Part shown: positions 33,712 through 42,106 of the stretch, in pieces | How the letters are laid out: every line of letters starts with the position of its first letter | How positions within the stretch are numbered: position 1 is the first letter of the stretch | Translations under genes and position numbers: made by a program | Notes under the pieces: model-generated | Told to the model about the DNA's origin: nothing | Seen by the model: only the letters and a program-made list of their open reading frames with translations | Databases searched by the model: none | NCBI RefSeq assembly: GCF_024623455.1 | Contig: NZ_JANIPJ010000003.1 | Span: 248,001 to 312,000 of the forward strand | Direction: 5' to 3' | DNA: 64,000 bases | Origin: Paenibacillus soyae | GTDB lineage: Bacteria; Bacillota; Bacilli; Paenibacillales; Paenibacillaceae

Positions 33712-33724
33712 CACCGATTGAAGC

Positions 33725-34465
33725 TTACGGCTGCAGCAACATCCGTTTCAAAGCGGCTACCTGATCGCCGCTTAAACCGATTTGCGCGAAGTAGCGCTCC
33801 GCGCCGCCGAACTTGCCATGCAGATGGTCGAGCATCTGCTCCATGTTGCTAGGCGCGCTGCCCAGGAACAGCTCGTACATCTCGGCCGGAATCTGCTCCG
33901 GGCGATCTTGGCGAATCTCATCCATGATCGGCGCGAGATTCGCTTCCGTCTCCGCATAATCCGCTACGATAACCGAACGCTCCACGCCCGCCAGATCCAG
34001 CAGCAGCGCCGCGACGACCCCGGTCCGGTCTTTGCCCGCCGCGCAATGGAACAACACGCCGCCCTCGGCTTCCGCCATTCGCTCGAATACCTCGCGCAGA
34101 AGCGGTCCGCAATGATCGAGCATGCTAACGTACATGTCGCCTAAGCTGCGAATAGAGACATGAGCCGCAGCCGCCGGATTGATCAAGCTTACATTATAGT
34201 AGCTCGCCCGCTCCGAATTATGGAACACGTTGCGCTTCTCCGCCAGCTCCCGGGCATGGCGCAGGTCGATGACGGTTCTTACGCCCAGACCGATAATCGC
34301 GTCCTGGTCGCGGTCCGTCAGCCGATGCAGTCCGTCGGCGCGAAGGAAACGCCCCTTTTGCACCGCGAGCCCTTCAGCGGCCGCATAACCGCCGATATCC
34401 CTTACATTATAAGCGCCCTCCAGACGAAGAAGCCGTTTAAAACCTTCTGTTGAAATGATCGTCAT
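33725..34465 (-). CDS. Tyrosine-phosphatase-like protein (Y_phosphatase3 type)
   Basis: A 246-aa cysteine-based phosphatase. The P-loop HCAAGKDRTG has the catalytic Cys141 and Arg147; the N-terminal block YNVRDIGGYAAAEG (19-32) and RADGLHRLTDRD identify the lipid/tyrosine phosphatase group related to MptpB and LipA. Such enzymes accept phospho-amino acids and phosphoinositides. The long open frame upstream to 34948 is only antisense reading through the permease gene; the ATG at 34465 overlaps the permease stop (TAATG). Last gene of the importer operon, so its natural substrate may be an imported phosphate ester. Confidence 0.88.
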   Translation of the reverse strand: MTIISTEGFKRLLRLEGAYNVRDIGGYAAAEGLAVQKGRFLRADGLHRLTDRDQDAIIGLGVRTVIDLRHARELAEKRNVFHNSERASYYNVSLINPAAAAHVSIRSLGDMYVSMLDHCGPLLREVFERMAEAEGGVLFHCAAGKDRTGVVAALLLDLAGVERSVIVADYAETEANLAPIMDEIRQDRPEQIPAEMYELFLGSAPSNMEQMLDHLHGKFGGAERYFAQIGLSGDQVAALKRMLLQP

Positions 34466-35301
34466 TATTTCAGTCCGCCTTTCACGAAAGAATCGATAAT
34501 TTGCCGCTGCAGCAACAGGTAGATGATAAGCACGGGCAAGCTCGCGATCGTCGTCGCCGCCATAAGCGCCCCCCACATATTGCCGTCGGACGAGATGAAC
34601 ATCTGCAGTCCCTTCTGGATCGTCGTATTTTCCAGCTTCGTCGTAACAAGCAGCGGCCAGAAATAATCGTTCCAGGACGTGATGAACAGCAGAATGCCGA
34701 TGGAAGCGACCGGCGCCTTCAAATTCGGCATGATCGTGCGCCACAGCACGCCCCAGTCGGAGGCGCCGTCCAGCCTCGCGGCTTCGATCAGCGTTTTCGG
34801 GTACGACTTGAACGCGTTGTACAGCTGAAGCACCGCGAACGCCGAGGCGATATTCGGCACGATAAGCCCCGCCAGATGATCGCGCCAGCCGAAGCCGCTG
34901 ATCGCGACGTAGTTCGGGATCATGATGACTTGGAACGGAACGAGCCAAGTGAGCGCGATCAAGCCGTAGATCAGGTTGCTGCCGCGGAACTCCCAGCGCG
35001 TGAACGCGTACGCCGCCAGAATGCTGGTGATGAGCTGCATCACCGTCTGAATGACCGCCACGACCATGGAATTGGCCAGCATCCGGTCCATCGGAACGGC
35101 GTTCCAGGCTTGGACGTAATTCTCGAAAGTCAAATGAAGCGGAATAAGGCTCGACGTGAACACTTCGCTCTCCGGCTTCAAGGAGGTGACGACCATCCAG
35201 TAGAGCGGGAATACCGCCAGCAGCGCGAGCGCAATCAATGAGGCGTGCTTCACGGCGGAAGCCGAATAGATGCCCGTCTTGCGTCCAATCGCTTTCTCCA
35301 T
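34465..35301 (-). CDS. CUT1 sugar ABC importer permease (MalG/UgpE type)
   Basis: A 278-aa permease with six predicted helices. The cytoplasmic EAA loop EAARLDGASDWGVLWRTIMP lies near 184-203 and contacts the ATPase. The N-terminal helix and the PLYWMVVTSLKP motif are typical of the MalG side of CUT1 transporters. No ATPase gene is present in the operon, which suggests use of a shared MsmX-type ATPase encoded elsewhere. TTG 35304 is directly before the ATG chosen. The stop overlaps the phosphatase start. Confidence 0.92.
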   Translation of the reverse strand: MEKAIGRKTGIYSASAVKHASLIALALLAVFPLYWMVVTSLKPESEVFTSSLIPLHLTFENYVQAWNAVPMDRMLANSMVVAVIQTVMQLITSILAAYAFTRWEFRGSNLIYGLIALTWLVPFQVIMIPNYVAISGFGWRDHLAGLIVPNIASAFAVLQLYNAFKSYPKTLIEAARLDGASDWGVLWRTIMPNLKAPVASIGILLFITSWNDYFWPLLVTTKLENTTIQKGLQMFISSDGNMWGALMAATTIASLPVLIIYLLLQRQIIDSFVKGGLK

Positions 35302-35318
35302 CAACGCTCCCCCTCCTT

Positions 35319-36284
35319 CTAGTTGTCGAAGAACGACAGCTTCCGCGATAGTTTCATGAACAGCCAGGCCAGCACGCCGAACCCCAGGAAGAAGACGACT
35401 GCCGCTGCCGAGCTCGCGCCGATATTAAACGACTGGAAGCCGTACGTCCACAGCAAATAGTAAATGTTCGTGGTCGTGTTAAACGGTCCGCCTTGCGTAA
35501 GGACGTTAATATACGAGAAGCTCCATTCCGAAGCGAACAGCGTGCTCATCATCGCCATGAACAAGATCGTCGGCGACAATAGCGGCAGAATGATATGCCA
35601 GATGATCTGGAAGCGGCTTGCCCGGTCGATCTTCGCCGCTTCGATGTATTCCTTGTTAATGCCCGTTAGTGCCGCCGAGAAGATGAGCGTGCTGAAGCCT
35701 ATCAGCTTCCATCCGGTTATAAACGTGATCGACCAGATCGCCCAGCGCTCATCGGTGAAGAAGCGGATCGGCTCGGACAGGTGAAACCAGTCGGTAAGCG
35801 TCTTGTTCAAGATACCGTTCGTCGGATGCATAATCCAACGCCATACGGATGATACGGCGACCGGCGCCATGATCATCGGCAGGAAGATGAGCGCGCGGTA
35901 GAAGCCGCTCGCCTTTCTTCCGATATTGTCGGTCGCGATCGCGATGACGAGCGGCAGGATGAGCGAGAACGGAATGACGCCCAGCGTGTAGATCAGCGTA
36001 TTCCAGAGGGCGATGCCCATCTCCGGCAAGCCGAACAGATTCGCGAAGTTCTTTATGCCCACGAATTGCTTCGGCGACGTCGGCAGCAGATTCCATTGAT
36101 AGACGCTTAGCTCGAACGTCTGCAGCAGCGGCTTGTAAATCCAGAAGCCGATGGAAATAAGCGCCGGCAGCAAATACATATAAGGCTTGATGCGGCCAAG
36201 CCGAGGCAGGAACGGCTTCCGTTCCTTGCTCTTCGGCTTCGCTTCCGCCGCATGGCGGGCCATGCCTACGGCTTCGTAGCTCAT
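35319..36284 (-). CDS. CUT1 sugar ABC importer permease (MalF/UgpA type)
   Basis: A 321-aa permease with a basic N-terminal tail (AKPKSKERKPFLPRLGRIKP) and six helices. The EAA loop is EAAKIDRASRFQIIWHIILP near 217-236, and PLLQTFELSVYQW after helix 1 is characteristic. Its start overlaps the end of the binding-protein gene by four bases (ATGA), and 14 bases separate it from the second permease. Partners: the lipoprotein at 36281 and the permease at 34465. Confidence 0.92.
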   Translation of the reverse strand: MSYEAVGMARHAAEAKPKSKERKPFLPRLGRIKPYMYLLPALISIGFWIYKPLLQTFELSVYQWNLLPTSPKQFVGIKNFANLFGLPEMGIALWNTLIYTLGVIPFSLILPLVIAIATDNIGRKASGFYRALIFLPMIMAPVAVSSVWRWIMHPTNGILNKTLTDWFHLSEPIRFFTDERWAIWSITFITGWKLIGFSTLIFSAALTGINKEYIEAAKIDRASRFQIIWHIILPLLSPTILFMAMMSTLFASEWSFSYINVLTQGGPFNTTTNIYYLLWTYGFQSFNIGASSAAAVVFFLGFGVLAWLFMKLSRKLSFFDN

Positions 36285-37648
36285 TGGATCAATGCCTGCG
36301 CGCGCTCTTGCGCATCCTTCATGATGGAGGCGACATCGCCGTCGCTCACGATCGCTTTCGATACCGAGTCGTTCAGGATCGTCTCGATTTGCTTCCAGTT
36401 AGAGCCCGGGTACGATACCCACGGCTGAAGCGATTCCAGCTGCTCGAGGTTCGGCTTCACGAGCGGGTTCGCCTCCACCCAATCCTTCAAGTAGTTCGGG
36501 TCATCCACAATGGCGGGACGAAGAGGCAGGTAGCCGATCTCCGAGGTAATGATCGTATAGCCGCGCTCGCTCGTCGAGAACTTCAAGAACTCCCATGCCG
36601 CTTGCTGCTTCGCCTTGTCGTCCGTCAGGATGAACAAGGCGCTGCCGGAGTTGACCGGCGTCGTCGGCTTGTCGCCGAATGCCGGCATCTTCGCCGTCTT
36701 CAGCTCCCAGCCGCCCGCTTCGGATGCGGCGAGGAACGAGCTTTGCAGCGCGCTCGTGAAGAGAAGCATGCCGATCTTGCCTTGGGTGAACGCTTCGATC
36801 GCTTCGCCGTCGTTCAGCTTGCTATTCGCGCCGCTCTTGATCAGGTCCTGCCACATCTCGATCGCTCCGATCGCTTCCGGCTCGCCGAACTTAATTGTCT
36901 TTCGGTCCTCGGACAATACCCCGCCGCCGTTGCTGCCGATGAGCGCCTGAATAATCCAGTCGCCGCCCGTCGCTCCGCCAACGTGAGCCCCGGTCTGGCC
37001 CGTTTTCTCCGCGATCTGCAAGCCGTATTGCTTCACTTGCTCCCAGGTCGCCGGAGGTGCGGCCGGATCCAGCCCCGCTTCCTCGAATAGCTTCGCGTTG
37101 TAGAACAGCACCGGCGTGCTGAACGTGAACGGCAGGCCGTAGGTTTTGCCGTTCAGTTGACCAAGCTTCATGCCGTTCGGTGAGAAGCCCTCGAAGTTGC
37201 TCTGGAACTCGTCGGCCGGCACGATATCCTCAAGCGGCTTGGCGCCGAAGTTGTTGACGGCGAAGTCGAGGCCGTCGAACGTCAATTGCGCGACGTCCGG
37301 AGCCGATCCCGCTACGATGTCGGCCTGTACCTTGGCGTTAATATCGGTGGAGGGGATCGGAATCGCGTCGATCTTAATGTTCGGATGTGCTTCTTCGAAT
37401 TCCTTGATCAGCTTCTCCGTGCCCGGAATTTGGCTGGCAATGGCCAGGTTGTAGCTGTAAAATTTGAGCGTGACCTGCTCCTTCGTCTCCGTACTAGACA
37501 CGGTCCCTTCATTGGCCGCATTCGCGGACGCAGCCTTAGCATCCATATTCGAACCGCCCGCGTTCCCCGCATTTCCCGCGTTTCCGCATGCCGATGCCAG
37601 CACGGATATCGCGACGAGCGTCGCGGCAACCATCTTTTTGTAAGCCAT
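36281..37648 (-). CDS. CUT1 extracellular solute-binding lipoprotein
   Basis: A 455-aa lipoprotein with signal peptide MAYKKMVAATLVAISVLASACG (lipobox LASAC) and a cluster-1 binding fold from about 55 (VTLKFYSYNL, GTEKLIKEFEEAHPNIKIDAI in parts). TFSTPVLFYNAKLFEEAGLD is the ligand-lobe hallmark. It resembles UgpB-like proteins, but the ligand cannot be read from sequence. Neighbouring phosphatase genes suggest a phosphorylated sugar or phosphodiester. AGAAGGAG precedes the ATG, and the stop overlaps the next permease. Confidence 0.9.
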   Translation of the reverse strand: MAYKKMVAATLVAISVLASACGNAGNAGNAGGSNMDAKAASANAANEGTVSSTETKEQVTLKFYSYNLAIASQIPGTEKLIKEFEEAHPNIKIDAIPIPSTDINAKVQADIVAGSAPDVAQLTFDGLDFAVNNFGAKPLEDIVPADEFQSNFEGFSPNGMKLGQLNGKTYGLPFTFSTPVLFYNAKLFEEAGLDPAAPPATWEQVKQYGLQIAEKTGQTGAHVGGATGGDWIIQALIGSNGGGVLSEDRKTIKFGEPEAIGAIEMWQDLIKSGANSKLNDGEAIEAFTQGKIGMLLFTSALQSSFLAASEAGGWELKTAKMPAFGDKPTTPVNSGSALFILTDDKAKQQAAWEFLKFSTSERGYTIITSEIGYLPLRPAIVDDPNYLKDWVEANPLVKPNLEQLESLQPWVSYPGSNWKQIETILNDSVSKAIVSDGDVASIMKDAQERAQALIQ

Positions 37649-37720
37649 GATTCCTCTCTCTCCTTCTAGCCCCTCCGGGCTTGCATAATTTATCCCGCAA
37701 CGGAAGTGGCGCTTCCCAGC

Positions 37721-38545
37721 TTAAGCATGAGCGTGAGCCGCATCCCGCTTCCACTCGAATACCATCTGTTGATCGCCCGCCATCGGCATCGGATGAACGA
37801 TCATCTGACCATTCTTCACCAGCACGAGATTGTAGCCGCTGTTGTCGATGAACTTCATGCTGCCGTTGCTGGTCGGCTCGATGCCGAAGGCGACGCCCGT
37901 TGCGGCGGCGCTGATCACGCCTTGAAATACGCCGATATTGTTGCAATGAATATGACCGGACAAGAGGCCGATCACATCCGTTCCTTCGATCGCCGCCGCT
38001 AGGTCCTGCGGATTCTCGAGCAGGTGGCTGTCCATCATCGGCGTCATCGTCGGAACGACCGGGTGATGGTGAACGATGATCGTGCCGTTCGGAGCCGGCT
38101 CAGCAAGCACGCCGCGAAGCCAGTTCAGCTGCTCTTCATCCAGGCGGCCGCCATGCGTGCCCGGAACCTGCGTATTAAGCACGACGATTCGAAGGCCGTC
38201 TTCCATCACGCTGTAATAGTAGGACTCCTCAGACGGCTGCTCCTGCAAATACCCTTCGCGGAAGAACGGGCGGGAATCGTGGTTGCCCAGCGCGACATAC
38301 ACCGGTACGCCGAGCTTCTCCTTCTCCTCGTCCAGTACCCGGCGCAGATGACGGTAGTCTTCCACGTCCCCGTCCTGCGTCAGATCGCCGCTAATGACGA
38401 CGAATGCCGGCTTCCGCGTCAGCTTGCCGAGCTCCGCGAACGCCTCGCGCAGCTTTTGGGTCGTATCCATGCCAAAAAGCGGATTTTTGCCCACAACGTT
38501 AATATGCGTGTCGGTGAGATGAGCGAACAATACAGGTTCCTGCAT
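37721..38545 (-). CDS. Calcineurin-like metallophosphoesterase (CpdA/GpdQ type)
   Basis: A 274-aa dimetal phosphoesterase. The metal motifs appear in order: HLTDTHINV (8-16), GDLTQDG, GNHD, HHHPV and GHIHCNN. Together these make the class III cyclic-nucleotide/glycerophosphodiesterase form (CpdA, GpdQ, YfcE relatives). The extended frame to 38695 has no ribosome site; the ATG at 38545 is nine bases after AGGAGG. It follows the other phosphoesterase gene by four bases and precedes the binding-protein gene by 72 bases. A role in hydrolysing an imported phosphodiester is likely but inferred. Confidence 0.9.
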   Translation of the reverse strand: MQEPVLFAHLTDTHINVVGKNPLFGMDTTQKLREAFAELGKLTRKPAFVVISGDLTQDGDVEDYRHLRRVLDEEKEKLGVPVYVALGNHDSRPFFREGYLQEQPSEESYYYSVMEDGLRIVVLNTQVPGTHGGRLDEEQLNWLRGVLAEPAPNGTIIVHHHPVVPTMTPMMDSHLLENPQDLAAAIEGTDVIGLLSGHIHCNNIGVFQGVISAAATGVAFGIEPTSNGSMKFIDNSGYNLVLVKNGQMIVHPMPMAGDQQMVFEWKRDAAHAHA

Positions 38546-38549
38546 CGAA

Positions 38550-39545
38550 TTAAGCCTCCTCATAATGAGTCTTCGGTTTGTAGCTGCCGATTTCTTGCAC
38601 GCCGTCCAGATGAATAACCCGGTACGACGGTTTGCCGTCTCGAACATTGACCCACAGGAACAGGTTGTCGCTCTCCGGCCCGTGTCCATGCCCATGGCCG
38701 CCCGTTCGCCCGAGCTGAATGCGCTCGCCGCTGCCCTCTACGGAATATTCCATCGCATGCAGATGTCCGGCGAACACGGTATGCGGGCGGCCGTCCAGCA
38801 TATCCATCAACCTGGCGTACCGCTCGTCCTCCGACTTCCAGCCCGGCTTGTGCATGCTGACGAAGGTCCACTTCGCGTCCCGGTTCTCTTCGAGGATTCG
38901 CTCGGCGAACGCGAGCTGCTCTTCGCTGAACGCAAGATCGATGCGGCCCATTTCCTTCAGCTGCTCGGGCGACATCCTGCTGACGATATCGGCATAGAAC
39001 GCTTGCATGTGGGTATCCATATTGTCCGGATCGTTCTGGACGTTGTAGGTAGCTTTTTTGATAATGTCGACAAACTCATCGGACAGCTCCGTCGGCGGAT
39101 CCTCCGTGTTCAGCATAAGGAACAAGGCGTCTCCCGCGCGGAACGCGTAGTATTCAAAGCCCTTGCGCTCGCGCCATACCTTCAGCATGACTTGGTTGCC
39201 GTAATCATGATTGCCGACGACATGGAAGAAAGGAACTCCTGCTGCCTCGATCTTCGCATCGATCTCTTCCCACTCCGCGATCGCATCGGCGGCGTCTCTC
39301 CAGTACCCCTCAATCAGGTCGCCGACCGAAACGACAAAATCCGGCTTCAAATCCGCTACGACCTCGAGCGCTTTCTCGAATACGCCTGCCGTCGCCATTC
39401 CGCAGCGGTCTCCCAATACCGCGAAAGCGAAATCTCCGGTTGCCAGTTCTGGCAGCTTGCCGAACCACGGACGCATGTCCGTATCGAACCTCGCGTCGTC
39501 ATACCATATTTCACCTGTCACGCGGCTTGCTTGAACGATTGTCAC
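38550..39545 (-). CDS. Metallophosphoesterase, second paralogue
   Basis: A 331-aa calcineurin-fold enzyme with AVLGDRCGM (variant first motif with Arg where His is usual), SVGDLIEGYW, VVGNHDYGNQ, SMHKPGW and FAGHLHAMEY. It is longer than the CpdA type and resembles purple-acid-phosphatase-like secreted phosphoesterases, but no signal peptide is present. The GTG at 39545, eight bases after AGGAG, is preferred to the ATG at 39587. A HGHGHG run near 285 is unusual. First gene of the operon after the GntR gene; its substrate is unknown. Confidence 0.85.
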   Translation of the reverse strand: MTIVQASRVTGEIWYDDARFDTDMRPWFGKLPELATGDFAFAVLGDRCGMATAGVFEKALEVVADLKPDFVVSVGDLIEGYWRDAADAIAEWEEIDAKIEAAGVPFFHVVGNHDYGNQVMLKVWRERKGFEYYAFRAGDALFLMLNTEDPPTELSDEFVDIIKKATYNVQNDPDNMDTHMQAFYADIVSRMSPEQLKEMGRIDLAFSEEQLAFAERILEENRDAKWTFVSMHKPGWKSEDERYARLMDMLDGRPHTVFAGHLHAMEYSVEGSGERIQLGRTGGHGHGHGPESDNLFLWVNVRDGKPSYRVIHLDGVQEIGSYKPKTHYEEA

Positions 39546-39596
39546 TATGCTCTCTCCTCTCGTCTCTTGCACTCCAAGATTGACCATTCGCGATCA

Positions 39597-39613
39597 GTAT
39601 GCAGGTTGTATGT
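39597..39613 (-). promoter_or_regulatory. Possible GntR operator before the phosphatase-importer operon
   Basis: GTATGCAGGTTGTATGT contains an imperfect dyad ATGCA-GGT-TGTAT, resembling the short AT-rich palindromes of FadR-subfamily GntR regulators. It sits about 55 bases before the operon start and after the gntR terminator. Weak support. Confidence 0.3.
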
Positions 39614-39672
39614 AAGTGGATTGTTATCGCGGCCTAAATGATATGTAAAAGAGCCCCCTGGTTTTACAAAAC

Positions 39673-39704
39673 AAAAAAAAAGGACGCCTGCCCAGGCATC
39701 CTTC
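39673..39704 (-). terminator. Terminator of the GntR gene
   Basis: AAGGATGCCTG-GGC-AGGCGTCCTT followed by TTTTTTTTG on the minus strand, ten bases after the stop; it separates the regulator from the phosphatase operon. Confidence 0.92.
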
Positions 39705-39714
39705 ATCCGATCCA

Positions 39715-40362
39715 TTATATAACGCCGCTCAGCATGAGCTGCTGCGTCGTAAAATTATAGTTTTCCTCGATCGCCGCTTTCGCCGCATCGTAGTCGCCCC
39801 GCTTCAGCGCCTCGTAAATTTTCGCATTCATGACATTCGCCCACTGCGGCTTTAATTGCGGAAATTGCTTGCGGAAGGTGACCATCCGGCAGATGAACTT
39901 GCCGCGATACGATTCCAGCACTTGAAGCATATAGTCGTTGCCCATGCCTCTTAGAATCGTCTCGATGCACATTAGCGAGTTGTTATAGTAGCCTAGAAAG
40001 TCGCCTTCCTCGCGGGAGACGTCCTGCCGTCGCAAATATAGCTCGAGCGCTTCCAGATCGAATGGCAGCTCTCTCTGCTTCGCCCGTTCCAAGACGAACA
40101 GTTGCATCGATACGAGCACCTCGAGCATTTGGCAAAATTGGCGAAATGAAATTTCCTTCACGAGGACGCCTCGCCCTCTGAAGCTCTCGACCAGCCCTTC
40201 CTTCTCCAGCATCGCGATTGCCGCCCGGACCGGCGTCCGGCTCATGCCAAGCTCGCCGGCCAGCTCGTTCTCGGACAGCAGCACGCCCGGCATCACTTCG
40301 GCGCGCACGATTCTGTCCTTGATTCGATTGTAAGCTTCCGTTTCCAATGATGATGCTCGCAT
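39715..40362 (-). CDS. GntR family regulator, FadR/FCD subfamily
   Basis: A 215-aa regulator. The winged HTH (RIKDRIVRAEVMPGVLLSE, NELAGELGMSRTPVRAAIAML, about 13-55) is followed by an all-helical FCD ligand domain (about 80-210). FadR-type GntR proteins sense carboxylates or sugar acids, often products of the pathway they control. It is the first gene of the phosphatase-importer region but is separated by a strong terminator, so it is its own unit and probably controls the downstream operon. The ATG nine bases after AAAGGA is preferred to TTG three codons earlier. Confidence 0.9.
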   Translation of the reverse strand: MRASSLETEAYNRIKDRIVRAEVMPGVLLSENELAGELGMSRTPVRAAIAMLEKEGLVESFRGRGVLVKEISFRQFCQMLEVLVSMQLFVLERAKQRELPFDLEALELYLRRQDVSREEGDFLGYYNNSLMCIETILRGMGNDYMLQVLESYRGKFICRMVTFRKQFPQLKPQWANVMNAKIYEALKRGDYDAAKAAIEENYNFTTQQLMLSGVI

Positions 40363-40444
40363 GCTACCCAATCCTTTTTATTCTCAGATGGAAATTATGC
40401 TAACAAATAGGACCAGGGATAGATAGTTAAGATATTGTAAATCT

Positions 40445-40873
40445 TCAATTCTGCCAAACATTAAACCGGTTGCCGTCCGGATCCTTGAACCGGAATTGCA
40501 GGCCGCACGAACCGTTGTCCGTAATAGCTTCGACCGAAGCGCCATGCTCTCGCAGCGACTGATGGAGCGTTAGAATATCGCCGGTCTCGAAGGTTAAGGA
40601 GAACATCTCGAAATTGTCGCCCTCCCATTGATCCGTCGTGAAGTTGGCATTGGGCCTGTCTTTGGATTCGAGAAGGAAAATCCATTGCCCGCTGCCCATG
40701 ATCAGGATGCTGTCATTCCGTTCGAAAGGCTTCAAGCCCAGCGCCTGCATGTACCACGTTCTCGAACGTTCCAGGCTCGACACCGGCAAGTAGGTGCAGT
40801 GAACGCCTTTGACGAGCGGCGTCTTGGCCGCCGTAGGTTGTTGCTCCGAATCTTTTAATGGCTGTTGGTTCAT
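40445..40873 (-). CDS. VOC (glyoxalase/bleomycin-resistance) family protein
   Basis: A 142-aa protein with the beta-alpha-beta3 VOC module from about 28 to 140: CTYLPVSSLERSRTWYMQ, LGLKPFERNDSILIMGSG, and RFKDPDGNRFNVW at the end. VOC proteins are metal-dependent lyases, dioxygenases or binding proteins; the metal ligands here are not obvious. The gene follows the sigma-VOC fusion gene by 70 bases, and its VOC domain aligns with the one in the sigma factor (IPVSNRDRSREWF, FFFDPDGNKYGAL), so the two are probably paralogous. Start set by GGAGG eight bases before ATG. Confidence 0.85.
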   Translation of the reverse strand: MNQQPLKDSEQQPTAAKTPLVKGVHCTYLPVSSLERSRTWYMQALGLKPFERNDSILIMGSGQWIFLLESKDRPNANFTTDQWEGDNFEMFSLTFETGDILTLHQSLREHGASVEAITDNGSCGLQFRFKDPDGNRFNVWQN

Positions 40874-40943
40874 ATTGAACTCCTCCTTCATCGTTATCAT
40901 TATATAGACGACACCGCTCCTTCCATTCCGTCACGGACATCTA

Positions 40944-41912
40944 TTATTTTATTGCAAGGGCTCCATACTTGTTGCCATCCGGATCAAAGAAGAAGAGCTG
41001 CTCGGTACCAGCTATGGACTCCCGTTCCGTCCGTACCGCTTGTTCCTCCATCTCCCGGTAAAATAGCTCCTCGTCCTCGACCAGGAATACGACGACCGGC
41101 AGCTTGGACAAGCCGCGCTCCCGAAGCACCCCTTCGCTCACTTCGATTAGAAACAGGCAATGGCCCGACGGCAGCATCACATGCCCGTTATGGTCGAGCG
41201 TGAGACCCAGGACGCGGATGAACCACTCCCTTGATCGATCTCGGTTCGAAACCGGGATATAGTACTGCCCCGCCTGCTTGACGAGCCGTTCTACGACAGG
41301 GCCTACCAGCTTGTCGGTGGCTTCACGTCTTCGGAAATACCCGGCCCAATCGGAGAGATGCTTCTCTTTCAGCAGTTTGCGGCTCCTTCTCATCCGGCTC
41401 TCTACCGCCGCGACCGACATATGGAGCATGCCGGCGATTTCGTTCACCTTCATCTCGCTTATATAGTAGGACAGCATAATGGTACGGCTCGTCTCATCCA
41501 GCTGCTTCAAGGCTTGCGCGACATCGGAGCTTATTTCGTCTCGGATCGAGATATCCTCCGCATGCCGTTCTCCTTCGCATAGCGCGAGCTGCGCAAGTTC
41601 CTTCTGTAGACGATGCTTCCGGGTCAGCGACCGCTTATAATCAATGGATAAGCGAAGAGCTATGGCATACAGCCAGCTGCCGAATCGCTCGGGCTGCTGA
41701 AGAGTCCCCAGAGAGCGGAACGCTTTGACGAACGTTTCCTGCGCGATATCCTGTGCGAGGTAGTAGTCGCTTAAGAGATCGTAAGCGACCGCGCATACCG
41801 CGTTCGTATACAGGCGCACCAGCTCCGCGAAAGCCTCCATATCTCCGCCGGCCGCCGCGATGACAAGCTCGGTTACGGACGTTTTTTCCGTTTTGCTCTG
41901 GCGGATTTCCAA
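40944..41912 (-). CDS. ECF sigma factor fused to a C-terminal VOC domain
   Basis: A 322-aa protein with three parts. Sigma region 2 (about 25-95) includes LAQDIAQETFVKAFRSLGT and RFGSWLYAIALRLSIDYKR; sigma region 4 (about 128-182) is TSRTIMLSYYISEMKVNEIAGML and a helix-turn-helix. A VOC module (about 215-320) with IPVSNRDRSREWF at its start and FFFDPDGNKYGAL at its end is fused. Typical ECF factors are about 160-200 aa, so about 140 aa are extra. No anti-sigma gene is adjacent, so the VOC part may itself sense a signal. A TTG at 41912, eight bases after GGAGG, fits better than ATG 41960, which overlaps a TATAAT. Confidence 0.85.
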   Translation of the reverse strand: MEIRQSKTEKTSVTELVIAAAGGDMEAFAELVRLYTNAVCAVAYDLLSDYYLAQDIAQETFVKAFRSLGTLQQPERFGSWLYAIALRLSIDYKRSLTRKHRLQKELAQLALCEGERHAEDISIRDEISSDVAQALKQLDETSRTIMLSYYISEMKVNEIAGMLHMSVAAVESRMRRSRKLLKEKHLSDWAGYFRRREATDKLVGPVVERLVKQAGQYYIPVSNRDRSREWFIRVLGLTLDHNGHVMLPSGHCLFLIEVSEGVLRERGLSKLPVVVFLVEDEELFYREMEEQAVRTERESIAGTEQLFFFDPDGNKYGALAIK

Positions 41913-42026
41913 CAGGCTTCCCTCCAGTCCACAGGCTTTAGCGTGGTTCTTAGCCATCATTATAGCATGTCGTGGTAAATCCTTCCTGAAAAACGAGGCC
42001 GCCGGACGTCCGATTTAACCGCTCGA

Positions 42027-42060
42027 CAAAAAAAAGTGGCCCGCATCGCTGCGGGCCCAA
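42027..42060 (-). terminator. Terminator of the MerR gene
   Basis: GGGCCCGCA-GCGA-TGCGGGCC on the minus strand followed by ACTTTTTTTTG, about 45 bases after the stop. Confidence 0.88.
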
Positions 42061-42106
42061 GCCGTTCTATATTAAAAGGGCGAGCAATCGCGTGTAATCG
42101 AAGGCG

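Noticed and set aside
34466..34948. N-terminal extension of the tyrosine phosphatase
   Set aside because: The added residues are antisense-like readings of the permease gene and resemble no phosphatase.
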